Origin: Lachnospiraceae bacterium
GTDB lineage: Bacteria > Bacillota > Clostridia > Lachnospirales > Lachnospiraceae
Direction: 5' to 3'
DNA: 64,000 nucleotides
NCBI GenBank assembly: GCA_017453065.1
Contig: JAFTKW010000015.1
Location: 1 to 64,000 of the forward strand
Below the pieces are notes generated by a model that worked only from the letters and a program-made list of their open reading frames with translations, had not been told where the DNA came from and searched no databases. A program made the translations under genes and the position numbers. Shown piece after piece: positions 54,184 through 62,976 of this stretch; positions within the stretch are counted from its first letter, which is position 1, and each line of letters opens with the position of its first letter.

Positions 54184-56295
54184 ATGAGCGAAGTGTTGAA
54201 TGTGGAAGAGTTATTCGGAAGCAAAGTTTTTACTTTGGGTAAAATGAAAGAGCGCCTGCCAGAGGATGTTTTTGCAGAAGTAAAACGTGTTATGGATCAG
54301 GGTGGAGAACTTTCTTTGGCTACAGCAGGAGTCGTTGCGAAGGCAATGAAAGACTGGGCGATTGAAAATGGTGCCACACACTACAGCCATTGGTTCCAGC
54401 CATTGACTGGTATCACAGCAGAAAAACAGGATTCCTTTGTTACGCATCCAGATGCAGAGGGCAGAATGCTCATGGAATTTTCTGGCAAGGAATTGATTAA
54501 GGGTGAGCCAGATGCATCTTCATTCCCATCTGGTGGACTGCGTGCAACTTTTGAAGCGAGAGGATATACGGCATGGGATATCACCTCTCCAGCATTTCTT
54601 AGAGAGGATGCAACAGGTGTAACCTTGTGCATTCCTACTGCTTTCTGTTCCTACAAAGGCGAAGCTTTGGACAAAAAGACACCACTTCTTCGCTCCATGG
54701 AAGCAATCAGCAAGCAGGCTCTCCGTATTGTTAGATTGTTTGGAAATACTGAGGCAACCAAGGTGATTCCTTGTGTTGGCCCTGAACAGGAATACTTCCT
54801 GATTGATAGAGAGAAATATTTGCAGAGAACCGACCTTTTGTTTGCGGGACGTACTCTTTTTGGCGCACCTGCTCCTAAGGGACAGGAGATGGATGACCAC
54901 TATTTTGGCACCATTAGAGAACGTATCGGTTCCTTTATGCAGGATTTGAATGTTGAACTGTGGAAATTGGGCGTTACAGCCAAGACACAGCACAATGAAG
55001 CTGCGCCTGCACAGCATGAATTGGCGCCAATTTACGAGACTGCCAATATTGCAGCTGACCACAACCAGATTGTAATGGAGACCATGAAGAAAGTAGCGGA
55101 ACGTCACGGTTTGGCTTGTCTTTTACATGAAAAACCATTTGCAGGCGTTAATGGTTCCGGTAAGCACAACAACTGGTCTTTAAGTACTGACAATGGTGTC
55201 AACTTATTGGATCCGGGAGATACTCCAAATGAAAATATTCAGTTTCTGTTGGTGCTTGCTTGTGTGATGAAGGCTGTAGACTATCATGCAGATTTGCTTC
55301 GCCAGAGCGCATCTGATGTAGGTAACGATCATCGTTTGGGCGCAGATGAAGCACCACCAGCGATTATTTCTATTTTCCTTGGGGAACAGCTTGAGGACGT
55401 AGTAAAACAGCTTGTGGAAACTGGTGAAGCGGCACGACTTTTGGAAGGCGGTAAGTTAGAGACAGGTGTATCTACACTTCCAGAGTTTGCAAAGGACGCT
55501 ACAGATAGAAACAGAACATCACCATTTGCTTTTACAGGTAATAAATTTGAGTTCCGTATGGTAGGTTCTTCTGACTCCATCGGAAGCCCAAATACTATTT
55601 TGAATGCTATCGTGGCAGAGGCTTTCTGCGAGGCTGCAGATTACTTGGAGCAGGCAGAAGACTTTGACATGGCAGTACACGATTTGATTAAGAAATACAT
55701 GACTGAGCATCAGCGTATCATTTTCAATGGAAATGGTTATGCAGATGAGTGGGTTGCAGAAGCCAAGAGAAGAGGCCTTCCAAATATCAAGACTATGGTG
55801 GAAGCGGTAGATACTCTGATTACAGACAAATCTGTAAAACTTTTTGAGCGCTTCGGTATCTTTACAAGGGTGGAACTGGAATCTAGAGCTGAGATTCTTT
55901 ATGAAACCTATTCTAAGACCTTGAACATTGAAGCTATGACCATGATTGATATGGCTTCCAAGCAGATTTTGCCAGCAGTAGTGAAATACACAAAGGTGTT
56001 GGCAGATACTATCGTGGCACTGAATGGTGCTGGTGCAGATGCAAGTGTGCAGGTAGAACTTTTAAATGAAGTAACTGTTCTTTTGAAGGAAGCAAAAGCA
56101 GCACTCAATGCACTGAAGGAAGTGGAAGCTAAAGCGATGTCCATGGTAAATGGCAAGGAAAAAGCTTTCTTCTATATGGAAAGTGTTCGCGCAGCAATGG
56201 ATGCTCTTCGCGCACCGGTAGATGGTCTTGAGCAGATTGTAGACAAAGATATGTGGCCAATTCCTACTTATGCGGAATTGACATTTGAAGTGTAA
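54184..56295 (+). CDS. glnN: Type III glutamine synthetase
   Basis: The ATG at 54184 ([16 protein letters not shown]) follows GAGAGGGA; a TTG at 54130 only extends the frame. The 703-residue length is typical of GSIII, far above the 440-470 of GSI. Segments include [29 protein letters not shown] (metal-binding Glu), [10 protein letters not shown] and [12 protein letters not shown]. It condenses glutamate and ammonia with ATP. It has its own promoter (54086-54114). A stable hairpin (56307-56336) and then a tRNA-Gln gene follow, and no glnR-type regulator is adjacent. Confidence 0.95.
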   Translation: MSEVLNVEELFGSKVFTLGKMKERLPEDVFAEVKRVMDQGGELSLATAGVVAKAMKDWAIENGATHYSHWFQPLTGITAEKQDSFVTHPDAEGRMLMEFSGKELIKGEPDASSFPSGGLRATFEARGYTAWDITSPAFLREDATGVTLCIPTAFCSYKGEALDKKTPLLRSMEAISKQALRIVRLFGNTEATKVIPCVGPEQEYFLIDREKYLQRTDLLFAGRTLFGAPAPKGQEMDDHYFGTIRERIGSFMQDLNVELWKLGVTAKTQHNEAAPAQHELAPIYETANIAADHNQIVMETMKKVAERHGLACLLHEKPFAGVNGSGKHNNWSLSTDNGVNLLDPGDTPNENIQFLLVLACVMKAVDYHADLLRQSASDVGNDHRLGADEAPPAIISIFLGEQLEDVVKQLVETGEAARLLEGGKLETGVSTLPEFAKDATDRNRTSPFAFTGNKFEFRMVGSSDSIGSPNTILNAIVAEAFCEAADYLEQAEDFDMAVHDLIKKYMTEHQRIIFNGNGYADEWVAEAKRRGLPNIKTMVEAVDTLITDKSVKLFERFGIFTRVELESRAEILYETYSKTLNIEAMTMIDMASKQILPAVVKYTKVLADTIVALNGAGADASVQVELLNEVTVLLKEAKAALNALKEVEAKAMSMVNGKEKAFFYMESVRAAMDALRAPVDGLEQIVDKDMWPIPTYAELTFEV

Positions 56296-56306
56296 GCAGA
56301 TTTGGC

Positions 56307-56336
56307 GGGTTTTCGCTCGTGGTAGAGCGGAAACCC
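56307..56336 (+). other. Stable hairpin after glnN
   Basis: GGGTTTTCGCTC pairs with GAGCGGAAACCC (one wobble) around GTGGTA, 11 bp after the glnN stop. There is no T-run, so it may protect the 3' end or act as a weak terminator. Confidence 0.55.
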
Positions 56337-56418
56337 GGCCTAATAGAAAAGAAAACGTTGATCAAAGCGGCACATTTGGGTGCTAAAAATAAAAATGAAA
56401 AATTTTTTAAATTAGGTA

Positions 56419-56447
56419 TTGCAAAATAAAAAATCTTGTTATATAAT
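56419..56447 (+). promoter_or_regulatory. Promoter of tRNA-Gln
   Basis: TTGCAA, a 17-bp spacer and a perfect TATAAT, with the start expected about 13 bp before the tRNA 5' end. Confidence 0.8.
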
Positions 56448-56466
56448 TCATTAGGTCGCATGACAT

Positions 56467-56538
56467 AGGGCTATCGCCAAACGGTAAGGCAACGGACTCT
56501 GACTCCGTCATTTCAAGGTTCGAATCCTTGTAGCCCTG
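56467..56538 (+). tRNA. tRNA-Gln (anticodon CUG)
   Basis: A full cloverleaf: acceptor AGGGCTA with TAGCCCT, D stem GCC/GGC, anticodon stem ACGGA/TCCGT with loop CTCTGAC giving anticodon CTG at 56499-56501, and T arm CAAGG-TTCGAAT-CCTTG. The discriminator is G. CCA is not encoded. It reads CAG codons. It stands alone with its own promoter and terminator. Confidence 0.96.
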
Positions 56539-56564
56539 TTGTAGACAGGGGTTGCCCTGCTAGA

Positions 56565-56597
56565 AAAACTCACGAGTTTTGCTCGTGAGTTTTTTTG
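56565..56597 (+). terminator. Terminator of tRNA-Gln
   Basis: AAAACTCACGAG pairs perfectly with CTCGTGAGTTTT around a 5-nt loop, followed by more T residues. Confidence 0.93.
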
Positions 56598-56600
56598 TTT

Positions 56601-56800
56601 AAATAGCCTGCGCAGGAATAGTTATCCAACGCAGACACGCTCTCGCTTCGTGAAAAACGTAGCGGAACACTAAATTCAAAAGCCACCTTCCGTCCAAAAG
56701 ATTTCAAAGTGAATCTTTCGGCCAGAAAGTGGCTTTTTCATTAAGTGCCGACGTTTTTCAAGAGTCTGCGTGAGATAATATTTCCTGCGCAGGCATATTT
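56601..56800. repeat. 200-bp nested inverted repeat element
   Basis: The outer arms match across the whole space. AAATAGCCTGCGCAGG at 56601-56616 pairs with the arm ending at 56800 (CCTGCGCAGGCATATTT), CGCAGAC at 56630-56636 with GTCTGCG at 56764-56770, and TGAAAAACGT at 56651-56660 with ACGTTTTTCA at 56751-56760. A separate hairpin sits in the centre: AAAAGCCAC (56678-56686) with GTGGCTTTT (56729-56737), plus an AAAGATT/AATCTTT core. The central hairpin with its T- and A-runs can serve as a terminator for the minus-strand reductase gene. The outer arms are not explained. Confidence 0.75.
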
Positions 56801-57787
56801 TTACAAAGCAATCTCATCGATTAACTTGAGTTCTTCTGCGCTGAGACCAGCACCTTCAAGAATTTTGAGGTTGTCGAGGATTTGTTCTGGCTTGGATGCG
56901 CCGATGAGCACGCTGGTGATATCACTATCTTTCATAACCCATTTTAGTGCAAGCTGTGCGAGGCTTTCGCCGCGCTGTTGTGCCAGGGCATTTAACTTCT
57001 TGATTTTATCTAGGTTTTCATAGACCTGTTTTTCCTGAAGGAATACTCCGCTGGTCTTGATGCGGCTATCTTCAGGAATACCATCGATATAGCGGTTGGT
57101 AAGCATGCCTTGTGCAAGAGGACTAAAACAGATAATGCCTTTGCCTGCCTGACTGGCAGCGGCCTTTAACCCGTTATGCTCGATAGTGCGGTTGAATATA
57201 TTGTATGAGTTTTGGTTGATGACAAATGGGCATTTCAGGTCTTCAAGGATAGCAGCAGCACGCTCCATGGTAGGGCCATCGTAGTTAGAAATACCTACAT
57301 AAAGGGCTTTGCCACTTAACACAATCTGGTGTAGCGCGCCCATGGTTTCTTCCAATGGGGTGTTTGGATCCATGCGGTGATGATAGAAAATATCTACATA
57401 GTCAAGTCCCATGCGCTTTAAACTTTGATCTATACTTGCGATCAAATATTTGCGACTACCCCAGTCGCCGTAAGGGCCTGGCCACATACCGTAGCCTGCT
57501 TTGGTGCTGATAATTAACTCGTCTCTGAACATGGTCAGATCTTCTGCCAATATACGCCCAAAGTTGCTCTCTGCGCTTCCTGGTTCAGGGCCGTAGTTGT
57601 TGGCTAGGTCAAAGTGTGTGATGCCGTTGTCGAAGGCAGTAAAGCACATGGCTTTCATGTTTTCAAAGTCGCTTAAGTCGCCAAAATTGTGCCAAAGACC
57701 TAAAGATACAGCTGGGAGCATTAGGCCACTTTTGCCGCATCGATTGTATTGCATCTGCTCATATCTTTGTTTGCTTGCGTGATACAT
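56801..57787 (-). CDS. Aldo/keto reductase (YghZ/GPR-like)
   Basis: The ATG at 57787 is chosen because AAGGAGG lies just upstream; a longer frame to 57832 lacks one. The 328-residue TIM-barrel reductase has FDLANNYGPEPGSAESNFGR (catalytic Asp and Tyr), MGLDYVDIFYHHRMDPNTPL (His) and SVLIGASKPEQILDN (NADPH site). It is closest in layout to YghZ, an L-glyceraldehyde 3-phosphate reductase, and to Kv-beta-like members. The physiological substrate is not certain. It is a single gene transcribed against its neighbours. Confidence 0.9.
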   Translation of the reverse strand: MYHASKQRYEQMQYNRCGKSGLMLPAVSLGLWHNFGDLSDFENMKAMCFTAFDNGITHFDLANNYGPEPGSAESNFGRILAEDLTMFRDELIISTKAGYGMWPGPYGDWGSRKYLIASIDQSLKRMGLDYVDIFYHHRMDPNTPLEETMGALHQIVLSGKALYVGISNYDGPTMERAAAILEDLKCPFVINQNSYNIFNRTIEHNGLKAAASQAGKGIICFSPLAQGMLTNRYIDGIPEDSRIKTSGVFLQEKQVYENLDKIKKLNALAQQRGESLAQLALKWVMKDSDITSVLIGASKPEQILDNLKILEGAGLSAEELKLIDEIAL

Positions 57788-57895
57788 AGGAAACCTCCTT
57801 TTGTGTGACTGCATAAAAACGTTTTTTAACATATATATAGTATACTTTATTTGGCCGGCTTTGAGAAGAAGTATGTGAGGAAATAAAGTTGCAAA

Positions 57896-57924
57896 TTGTT
57901 TTTTTTACGCTGCTGTGCTAGAAT
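57896..57924 (+). promoter_or_regulatory. Promoter of the acyl-ACP thioesterase transcript
   Basis: TTGTTT, a 17-bp spacer and TAGAAT. The expected transcription start is near 57931, exactly where the structured leader begins. Confidence 0.65.
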
Positions 57925-57930
57925 GGTTAA

Positions 57931-57984
57931 ACATCCCCGCGGGATTAACCCAAATAGAAAGCCGCAAAGGCTAGGGGCGGATGT
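57931..57984 (+). ncRNA. Compact structured 5' leader, candidate riboswitch or regulatory RNA
   Basis: ACATCC (57931-57936) pairs with GGATGT (57979-57984) to close the element. Inside are two small hairpins, GGG-ATTAA-CCC (57941-57951) and GCC-GCAAA-GGC (57961-57971). CCCC near 57935 could instead pair with GGGG at 57974-57977, a possible pseudoknot or switch. The ribosome site TAGGAG starts 4 bp after the closing stem. I could not match it to a riboswitch class I know. Confidence 0.5.
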
Positions 57985-57999
57985 GTGTAGGAGATAGAA

Positions 58000-58752
58000 A
58001 TGTATTCTTTTGATGCTAGAATTCGTTACAGCGAGACAGACCATACAGGAAAACTTTCCCTGGAAGCACTTCTGGACTATTTCCAGGATTGCTCCACTTT
58101 TCATTCCCAGGATTTAGGACTTGGACTGGAGTATTTGACAGAGAAACATTTGGTTTGGGTGCTTTCTTCTTGGCAGATTATTGTAAACCGTTATCCAGAG
58201 TGCTGTGAAAAAGTCATCGTGGGAACTTTCCCGACCGAATTTAAGGGCTGTTTTGGCTATCGTAACTTTTTCCTAAAGGATATGGATGGCAATTATCTGG
58301 CTATTGCAAATACCATGTGGACACTGCTGGATACGGACAACTTCAGACCATCCAAACCAACAGTTGAAATGTTGGAAAGATATGAATTGTCCCCTTGCAT
58401 TGAGGCCGATTGGGCACCTAGAAAGATTACAGTGCCTGAGGGTGGACGTGAACTGGAAGGGATTCAAGTAAAGAAGCATCATCTAGATACCAATCAGCAT
58501 GTGAACAATGGGCAATATGTCAAGATGGCAGAGGATTTTTTGCCTGAAGGATTCGAGATAGCACAGCTTCGTGCGGAATATAAAAAGCAGGCTTATCTGA
58601 ATGATGTGTTGATTCCTTATGTGGTAGAAGTGCCAGGAGAGAATTCTATCAAAGAAGAGGCGTGTGAGAATGTCAATGCAGATAGAGTTGTGGTAGCACT
58701 GAAGGGTGAAGATGGCGCAGTGTATGTGAACGTGGAGTTTACGAGAAAATAA
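58000..58752 (+). CDS. Acyl-ACP thioesterase (FatA/B-like)
   Basis: A 250-residue double hot-dog protein of the acyl-ACP thioesterase family. It begins SFDARIRYSETDHTGKLSLE. The first domain holds HLVWVLSSWQIIVNRYP, and the second has KKHHLDTNQHVNNGQYVKMA with the catalytic Asn/His positions. It releases fatty acids from acyl carrier protein in the cytoplasm, a function many gut Clostridia have. TAGGAG lies 6 bp upstream, directly after the structured leader, so translation may be controlled by that leader. Confidence 0.9.
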   Translation: MYSFDARIRYSETDHTGKLSLEALLDYFQDCSTFHSQDLGLGLEYLTEKHLVWVLSSWQIIVNRYPECCEKVIVGTFPTEFKGCFGYRNFFLKDMDGNYLAIANTMWTLLDTDNFRPSKPTVEMLERYELSPCIEADWAPRKITVPEGGRELEGIQVKKHHLDTNQHVNNGQYVKMAEDFLPEGFEIAQLRAEYKKQAYLNDVLIPYVVEVPGENSIKEEACENVNADRVVVALKGEDGAVYVNVEFTRK

Positions 58753-58838
58753 ACTGAGATGCGGGAGCAAAACAGGCAAAGCGATTTGCGGCCTGAAAAG
58801 GCCTAACCAAGGACGGACAAACAAAAGGAGAATTTGAG

Positions 58839-59675
58839 ATGTTATTGTTGGGTGAAAAACAACAGCTTGAAGTAATCAAGACAGTGGATTTTGGTGTGTA
58901 TCTGGCAGAGCCAGGTGGAGATAAAGAAGAGAAGGTGTTACTTCCAGCCAAGCAGGTGCCAACCGATGCGAAGGTGGGCAGCCTTGTGGAAGTGTTTTTG
59001 TACAGAGATTCCAAGGATCGAATGATTGCAACAACGGTAGAGCCACTTTTGATGGTGGGTCAGGTGGCCAGACTTACTGTGGCCGAAGTGGGCAAGATAG
59101 GTGCTTTCTTAAACTGGGGCCTGGAAAAGGATTTGTTCCTTCCTTTTAAACAGCAGACCTACAGAGTAAAAGCAGGAGATACACCGCTGGTGTCTCTCTA
59201 CATTGACAAGAGTAACCGTTTGTGTGCCACTATGAATGTATACAAGGAACTTGAGTATCGCAGCCCTTACAAAAAGGATGATATGGTAACGGGACAGATT
59301 TATGCAACCAGTGATAACTTTGGAGCCTTTGTGGCAGTGGATGACAAATTCAGCGCATTGATTCCAAAGAAGGAGCTATACGGGGAACTGAAGCCTGGAG
59401 ATACTGTAAATGCGAGAGTAATCAAGGTGCAGGAAGACGGAAGACTTTGCCTTGGCATAAGAGAAAAGGCTTATTTGCAGATTTCGGAGGACGCAGACAA
59501 AATCATGGCGCTTTTGGATGCCTACGATGGCGTGCTTCCTTTTACCGAGAAGGCAAGTCCTGAGGTGATTCGCAGAGAAACACAGATGAGCAAGAACGAA
59601 TTTAAGCGTGCAGTTGGCAACCTGTACAAACAGGGAAAGGTGGATATTGCCGACGGAAGAATTCGTAAATGTTAA
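58839..59675 (+). CDS. cvfB: CvfB-type S1 RNA-binding protein
   Basis: A 278-residue protein with S1-like domains in series: about residues 1-62 (VDFGVYLAEPGG), 65-135 (GKIGAFLNWGLEKDLFLPF) and 145-215 (SDNFGAFVAVDDKFSALIP). A C-terminal winged helix follows (MSKNEFKRAVGNLYKQGKVD). This order is that of CvfB/YitL, an RNA-binding protein that affects virulence gene expression in Staphylococcus. AAAAGGAG precedes the ATG. It is 86 bp from the thioesterase gene, with no obvious terminator between. Confidence 0.9.
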   Translation: MLLLGEKQQLEVIKTVDFGVYLAEPGGDKEEKVLLPAKQVPTDAKVGSLVEVFLYRDSKDRMIATTVEPLLMVGQVARLTVAEVGKIGAFLNWGLEKDLFLPFKQQTYRVKAGDTPLVSLYIDKSNRLCATMNVYKELEYRSPYKKDDMVTGQIYATSDNFGAFVAVDDKFSALIPKKELYGELKPGDTVNARVIKVQEDGRLCLGIREKAYLQISEDADKIMALLDAYDGVLPFTEKASPEVIRRETQMSKNEFKRAVGNLYKQGKVDIADGRIRKC

Positions 59676-59730
59676 GAGTCGGCTACAAATCGCCGATATA
59701 TTATAGGCAAAGAGAAAGGAGGAATTGTCT

Positions 59731-59922
59731 ATGGACATTGCAGCAGTTTCAATGGCGCTTTCGCAGGTGAATCTGAGCTCGCAGGTTGGCATTGCAGTGC
59801 TCGATAAGGCTATGGAAACCAATGAAGATTTGGGAAGCGGTCTGGTACAGATGATTAACTCCGCGGAGATGGAGCGATCAGTAAATCCCAACCTGGGTGG
59901 CAACTTTGATGTGAGAATCTAA
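59731..59922 (+). CDS. YjfB family putative motility protein
   Basis: The ATG at 59731 has AAAGGAGG 8 bp upstream; a TTG two codons earlier is less likely. The 63-residue protein matches YjfB: MDIAAVSMALSQVNLSSQVG, IAVLDKAMETNEDLGSGLVQ, then NPNLGGNFDVRI. YjfB proteins are named as putative motility proteins and occur in flagellated Firmicutes, but the function is not known. No flagellar gene is in this window. A terminator follows at once. Confidence 0.85.
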   Translation: MDIAAVSMALSQVNLSSQVGIAVLDKAMETNEDLGSGLVQMINSAEMERSVNPNLGGNFDVRI

Positions 59923-59939
59923 CTCTTTGTAAAAAAACA

Positions 59940-59974
59940 CAAAAGGCGTCTGCTGAATAAGCGGGCGCCTTTTG
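59940..59974 (+). terminator. Terminator after yjfB
   Basis: CAAAAGGCG pairs with CGCCTTTTG. The inner bases also pair weakly, and the arm ends in a short T-run. Confidence 0.75.
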
Positions 59975-60110
59975 TATAATTTTGCATAAAACTTTAGCGT
60001 AATGGTGTAGATTTTTTTGTTGATTTATATTAAAATAGTGAGTAAGTGTCTTCCTGTCGGAAGAAAATGGTCGGTTATTATTGTTAATTTTGCCAAAAGG
60101 AGAAAAACAA

Positions 60111-61196
60111 ATGATTTCAAATCAAATTTTGCAGAGTACTATCGAGGGCCTCAAAGGCATCGCAAGAGTAGAATTCTGCGTAATGGACGTTGATGGAAAG
60201 GAAGTTGCATCTACAACAGATATGACAGAATGTTCTAAGGCAGCAGTAGAGTTTGCGCAATCTCCCGCAGATTCCCAAGAAATACAGGGATTCCAGTATT
60301 TTAAAGTTTTTGACGAGCAGCAGTTAGAGTACATTGTGGTAGCAGCTGGAAGTGGTGAAGATGTGTACACCATTGGCAAACTGGTGGCTTTCCAGATTCA
60401 GAATCTTCTGGTGGCATACAAGGAGCGCTTTGACAAAGACAACTTTGTAAAGAACCTTCTTCTTGACAACCTGCTGTTGGTAGACATCTACAGCAGAGCA
60501 AAGAAACTGCATATACAGACAGATGCTCCTCGTGTAATCATGATTACCGAAGCTGAGAACTGCAAAGATAGTAATGCATTGGAATTGGTTAGAACATTCT
60601 TTGGTTCCAACAGCAAAGATTTTGTTACTGCCGTAGATGAAAATTATGTCATCGTAGTAAAGGATTTGTCTGAAGGTGAAGCGGCGAAGGATATCGACAA
60701 GGTGGCTAGAAATCTGGTCGCATTCCTGAACAAAGAAGGCCTTAAGAAGATTCGTCTTGCTTATGGTACTGTTGTCCATGAAATTAAAGAGGCCAGCCGT
60801 TCCTATAAAGAGGCAAAGATGGCACTGGATGTAGGTAAGATTTTCTTTGACGAGAGAGATGTCATTGCGTACAGCGAATTGGGCATTGGACGTTTGATCT
60901 ATCAGCTTCCTATTCCGCTCTGCAAATTGTTCATCAAGGAAATCTTTGATGGTAAGAGCCCAGATGAATTTGACGAGGAAACTTTGACGACTATTTTCAA
61001 GTTCTTTGAGAATAGTTTGAACGTGTCAGAGACCTCCAGACAGCTGTTTATCCATCGTAATACTTTGGTATATCGTTTGGACAAACTGCAGAAGAGTACA
61101 GGGCTTGATTTGCGCGTGTTTGAGGATGCCATCACATTTAAGATTGCGCTCATGGTAGTGAAATATATGAAGTATATGGAGACCTTTGAGTATTAA
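60111..61196 (+). CDS. PucR/CdaR-type helix-turn-helix regulator
   Basis: The ATG at 60111 has AAAAGGAG 8 bp upstream. The 361-residue protein has an N-terminal sensor-like domain (about residues 1-120: GIARVEFCVMDVDGKEVAS, a diacid-regulator/PAS-like pattern), a middle GGDEF-related region, and a C-terminal PucR HTH: FKFFENSLNVSETSRQLFIH, NTLVYRLDKLQKSTGLDLR. Such proteins activate genes for sugar diacids, purines or similar small molecules. Here the next gene, after 97 bp, is ftsE, so a link to division or the cell wall is possible but unproven. Confidence 0.85.
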   Translation: MISNQILQSTIEGLKGIARVEFCVMDVDGKEVASTTDMTECSKAAVEFAQSPADSQEIQGFQYFKVFDEQQLEYIVVAAGSGEDVYTIGKLVAFQIQNLLVAYKERFDKDNFVKNLLLDNLLLVDIYSRAKKLHIQTDAPRVIMITEAENCKDSNALELVRTFFGSNSKDFVTAVDENYVIVVKDLSEGEAAKDIDKVARNLVAFLNKEGLKKIRLAYGTVVHEIKEASRSYKEAKMALDVGKIFFDERDVIAYSELGIGRLIYQLPIPLCKLFIKEIFDGKSPDEFDEETLTTIFKFFENSLNVSETSRQLFIHRNTLVYRLDKLQKSTGLDLRVFEDAITFKIALMVVKYMKYMETFEY

Positions 61197-61293
61197 GACA
61201 TCAGAAGGATAGAAATGCAGATGTTAAAAGGCAAGCACGAACTGGCAGAGGGGCAAGGGAGTGCTTTAAAGCTACACAGGAAAGGGTATTTAG

Positions 61294-62037
61294 ATGCTAA
61301 GCAAACAGGAAAAACGTAAAAAAAGAGAAAAGATGATAGAAGAACAGGGCCTGATTTTTTTGGACAAGGTAACCAAGTCCTATTCTTCAGGTGCACCTGC
61401 TCTCAATGGCATTTCTCTGCATATCAAGAAGGGCGAGTTTGTCTTTATTGTGGGTGACAGTGGTTCTGGTAAGTCTACACTGATCAAACTCCTTCTCAGA
61501 GAATTGACTGCCACAGGTGGACACGTTTATGTCATGGGACACGATCTGGCAAGACTCCGCCACAGACAGATTCCCAAATACCGTAGAAATTTGGGCGTTG
61601 TATTCCAGGATTTCCGCCTGTTGAAGGACAGAAATGTTTATGACAACGTTGCCTTTGCTCAGCGTATTATTGAAAAATCAGCCAAAGAAATTCGCAGAAA
61701 TGTGCCAGCGGTACTTTCTACAGTTGGATTGGCTGGTAAATACAAATCCAAACCAAAGCAACTTTCTGGTGGTGAACAGCAGAGAGTAGCCTTGGCGAGA
61801 GCGCTCGTAAACAAGCCATCTATTTTGTTGGCAGACGAGCCTACCGGAAACTTAGATCCGAAGAACTCCTGGGAAATTATGCAGCTTTTAGAGGAAATCA
61901 ATGAAAATGGAACTACCGTTTTGGTGGTAACTCACAACCGAGACATCGTAAATGCGATGCACAAGCGAGTGATTACCATGAAAAAAGGTGTAATTGTAAG
62001 CGACGAGGAAGAAGGAGAGTATAACGATGAAGATTAG
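61294..62037 (+). CDS. ftsE: Cell division ATP-binding protein FtsE
   Basis: A 247-residue ABC ATPase. Walker A is VGDSGSGKSTLIK, the Q-loop VVFQDFRLLKDRNVYDNV, the signature LSGGEQQRVALARAL, and Walker B ILLADEPTGNLD. The N-terminus carries about 17 extra charged residues; an ATG at 61333 would give the usual FtsE length, and AGGAAAGGG supports 61294. It overlaps ftsX by 11 bp. FtsEX controls peptidoglycan hydrolases during division, and the PcsB-like gene downstream fits that role. Confidence 0.95.
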   Translation: MLSKQEKRKKREKMIEEQGLIFLDKVTKSYSSGAPALNGISLHIKKGEFVFIVGDSGSGKSTLIKLLLRELTATGGHVYVMGHDLARLRHRQIPKYRRNLGVVFQDFRLLKDRNVYDNVAFAQRIIEKSAKEIRRNVPAVLSTVGLAGKYKSKPKQLSGGEQQRVALARALVNKPSILLADEPTGNLDPKNSWEIMQLLEEINENGTTVLVVTHNRDIVNAMHKRVITMKKGVIVSDEEEGEYNDED

Positions 62038-62929
62038 AACCTTATTTTATATTCTCAGACAGGGTTTCAGAGGTATTTTTAGAAACAAACTTTTCACATT
62101 GGCATCCATGGCTACTATAGCAGCTTGCTTGTTTTTGTTTGGCCTGTTTTACTCAGTGCTTACTAACTTCCAGCATATTGTTAAGACGGCTCAGGAAGGC
62201 GTATCTGTAACGGTGTTCTTTGAAGAGGGCACAGAAGATGCTCGTATGAAGCAAATTGGAGACTTAATCTTGGCTCGTACGGAGGAAGTGGATCATATTG
62301 AGTTTATTTCTGCAGACCAGGCATGGAAGGATTTTAGCGAGCAGATGAATTTCGGCGAACTGGCTGAGAATCTGCCGGAGAACCCTTTGGCAAACCATGC
62401 AAATTATGAGATTTATGTAAAGGATGTTTCGAAACAGGCATCTTTGGTTACTTATCTGGAATCTATTCCAGATGTAAGAAAGGTTGTGCGCTCTGAGCTC
62501 GCGGCAACTACTTTGTCTGGCGTGAATTTAATGATTGCCTACGTTTCGGGTGGTATCATTCTAATTCTTTTGGCGGTATCTGTATTCTTGATTAGCAATA
62601 CCGTTACCATCGGTATTTCCGTTCGTCAGGAAGAGATTAATATTATGAAATATGTAGGTGCGACAGACTTTTTTGTAAGGGCACCGTTTGTGATAGAAGG
62701 TATGATTATAGGATTGGTTGGAGCGGCGATTCCGCTGGGTGCAATCTATTACCTGTATGATTTGGTAATCAGTTATGCGCTGTCAGAATTCCCAATGCTG
62801 ACTAATTTCCTAAATTTCTTGCCGGTAGGTACTGTGTTCAAAGTACTGGTGCCAATCTCCCTAATCATTGGAGTGGGCATTGGTTTCTTTGGAAGCTATG
62901 TTACTACCAGAAAGCATTTGCACGTGTAA
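62027..62929 (+). CDS. ftsX: Cell division protein FtsX
   Basis: A 300-residue membrane protein with four transmembrane helices: one near residues 22-45, an outer loop of about 120 residues (EGVSVTVFFEEGTED onward), and three at about 170-190, 218-240 and 265-290. GISVRQEEINIMKYVGATDF, between helices, is the FtsX signature. It forms the FtsEX complex at the septum, and its outer loop contacts the hydrolase (PcsB in streptococci). It starts inside the end of ftsE. Confidence 0.95.
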   Translation: MKIRTLFYILRQGFRGIFRNKLFTLASMATIAACLFLFGLFYSVLTNFQHIVKTAQEGVSVTVFFEEGTEDARMKQIGDLILARTEEVDHIEFISADQAWKDFSEQMNFGELAENLPENPLANHANYEIYVKDVSKQASLVTYLESIPDVRKVVRSELAATTLSGVNLMIAYVSGGIILILLAVSVFLISNTVTIGISVRQEEINIMKYVGATDFFVRAPFVIEGMIIGLVGAAIPLGAIYYLYDLVISYALSEFPMLTNFLNFLPVGTVFKVLVPISLIIGVGIGFFGSYVTTRKHLHV

Positions 62930-62976
62930 GCCAGATCTGAAACCTTATAAACGACTTTGAAGATAAAGGTGCTTAG

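Noticed and set aside
57931-57984. Assignment of the thioesterase leader to the c-di-GMP-I class because of a GCAAAG segment
   Set aside because: The rest of the class consensus (AGGGCAAACC region and second hairpin with receptor) is missing. It was kept only as an unclassified structured leader.
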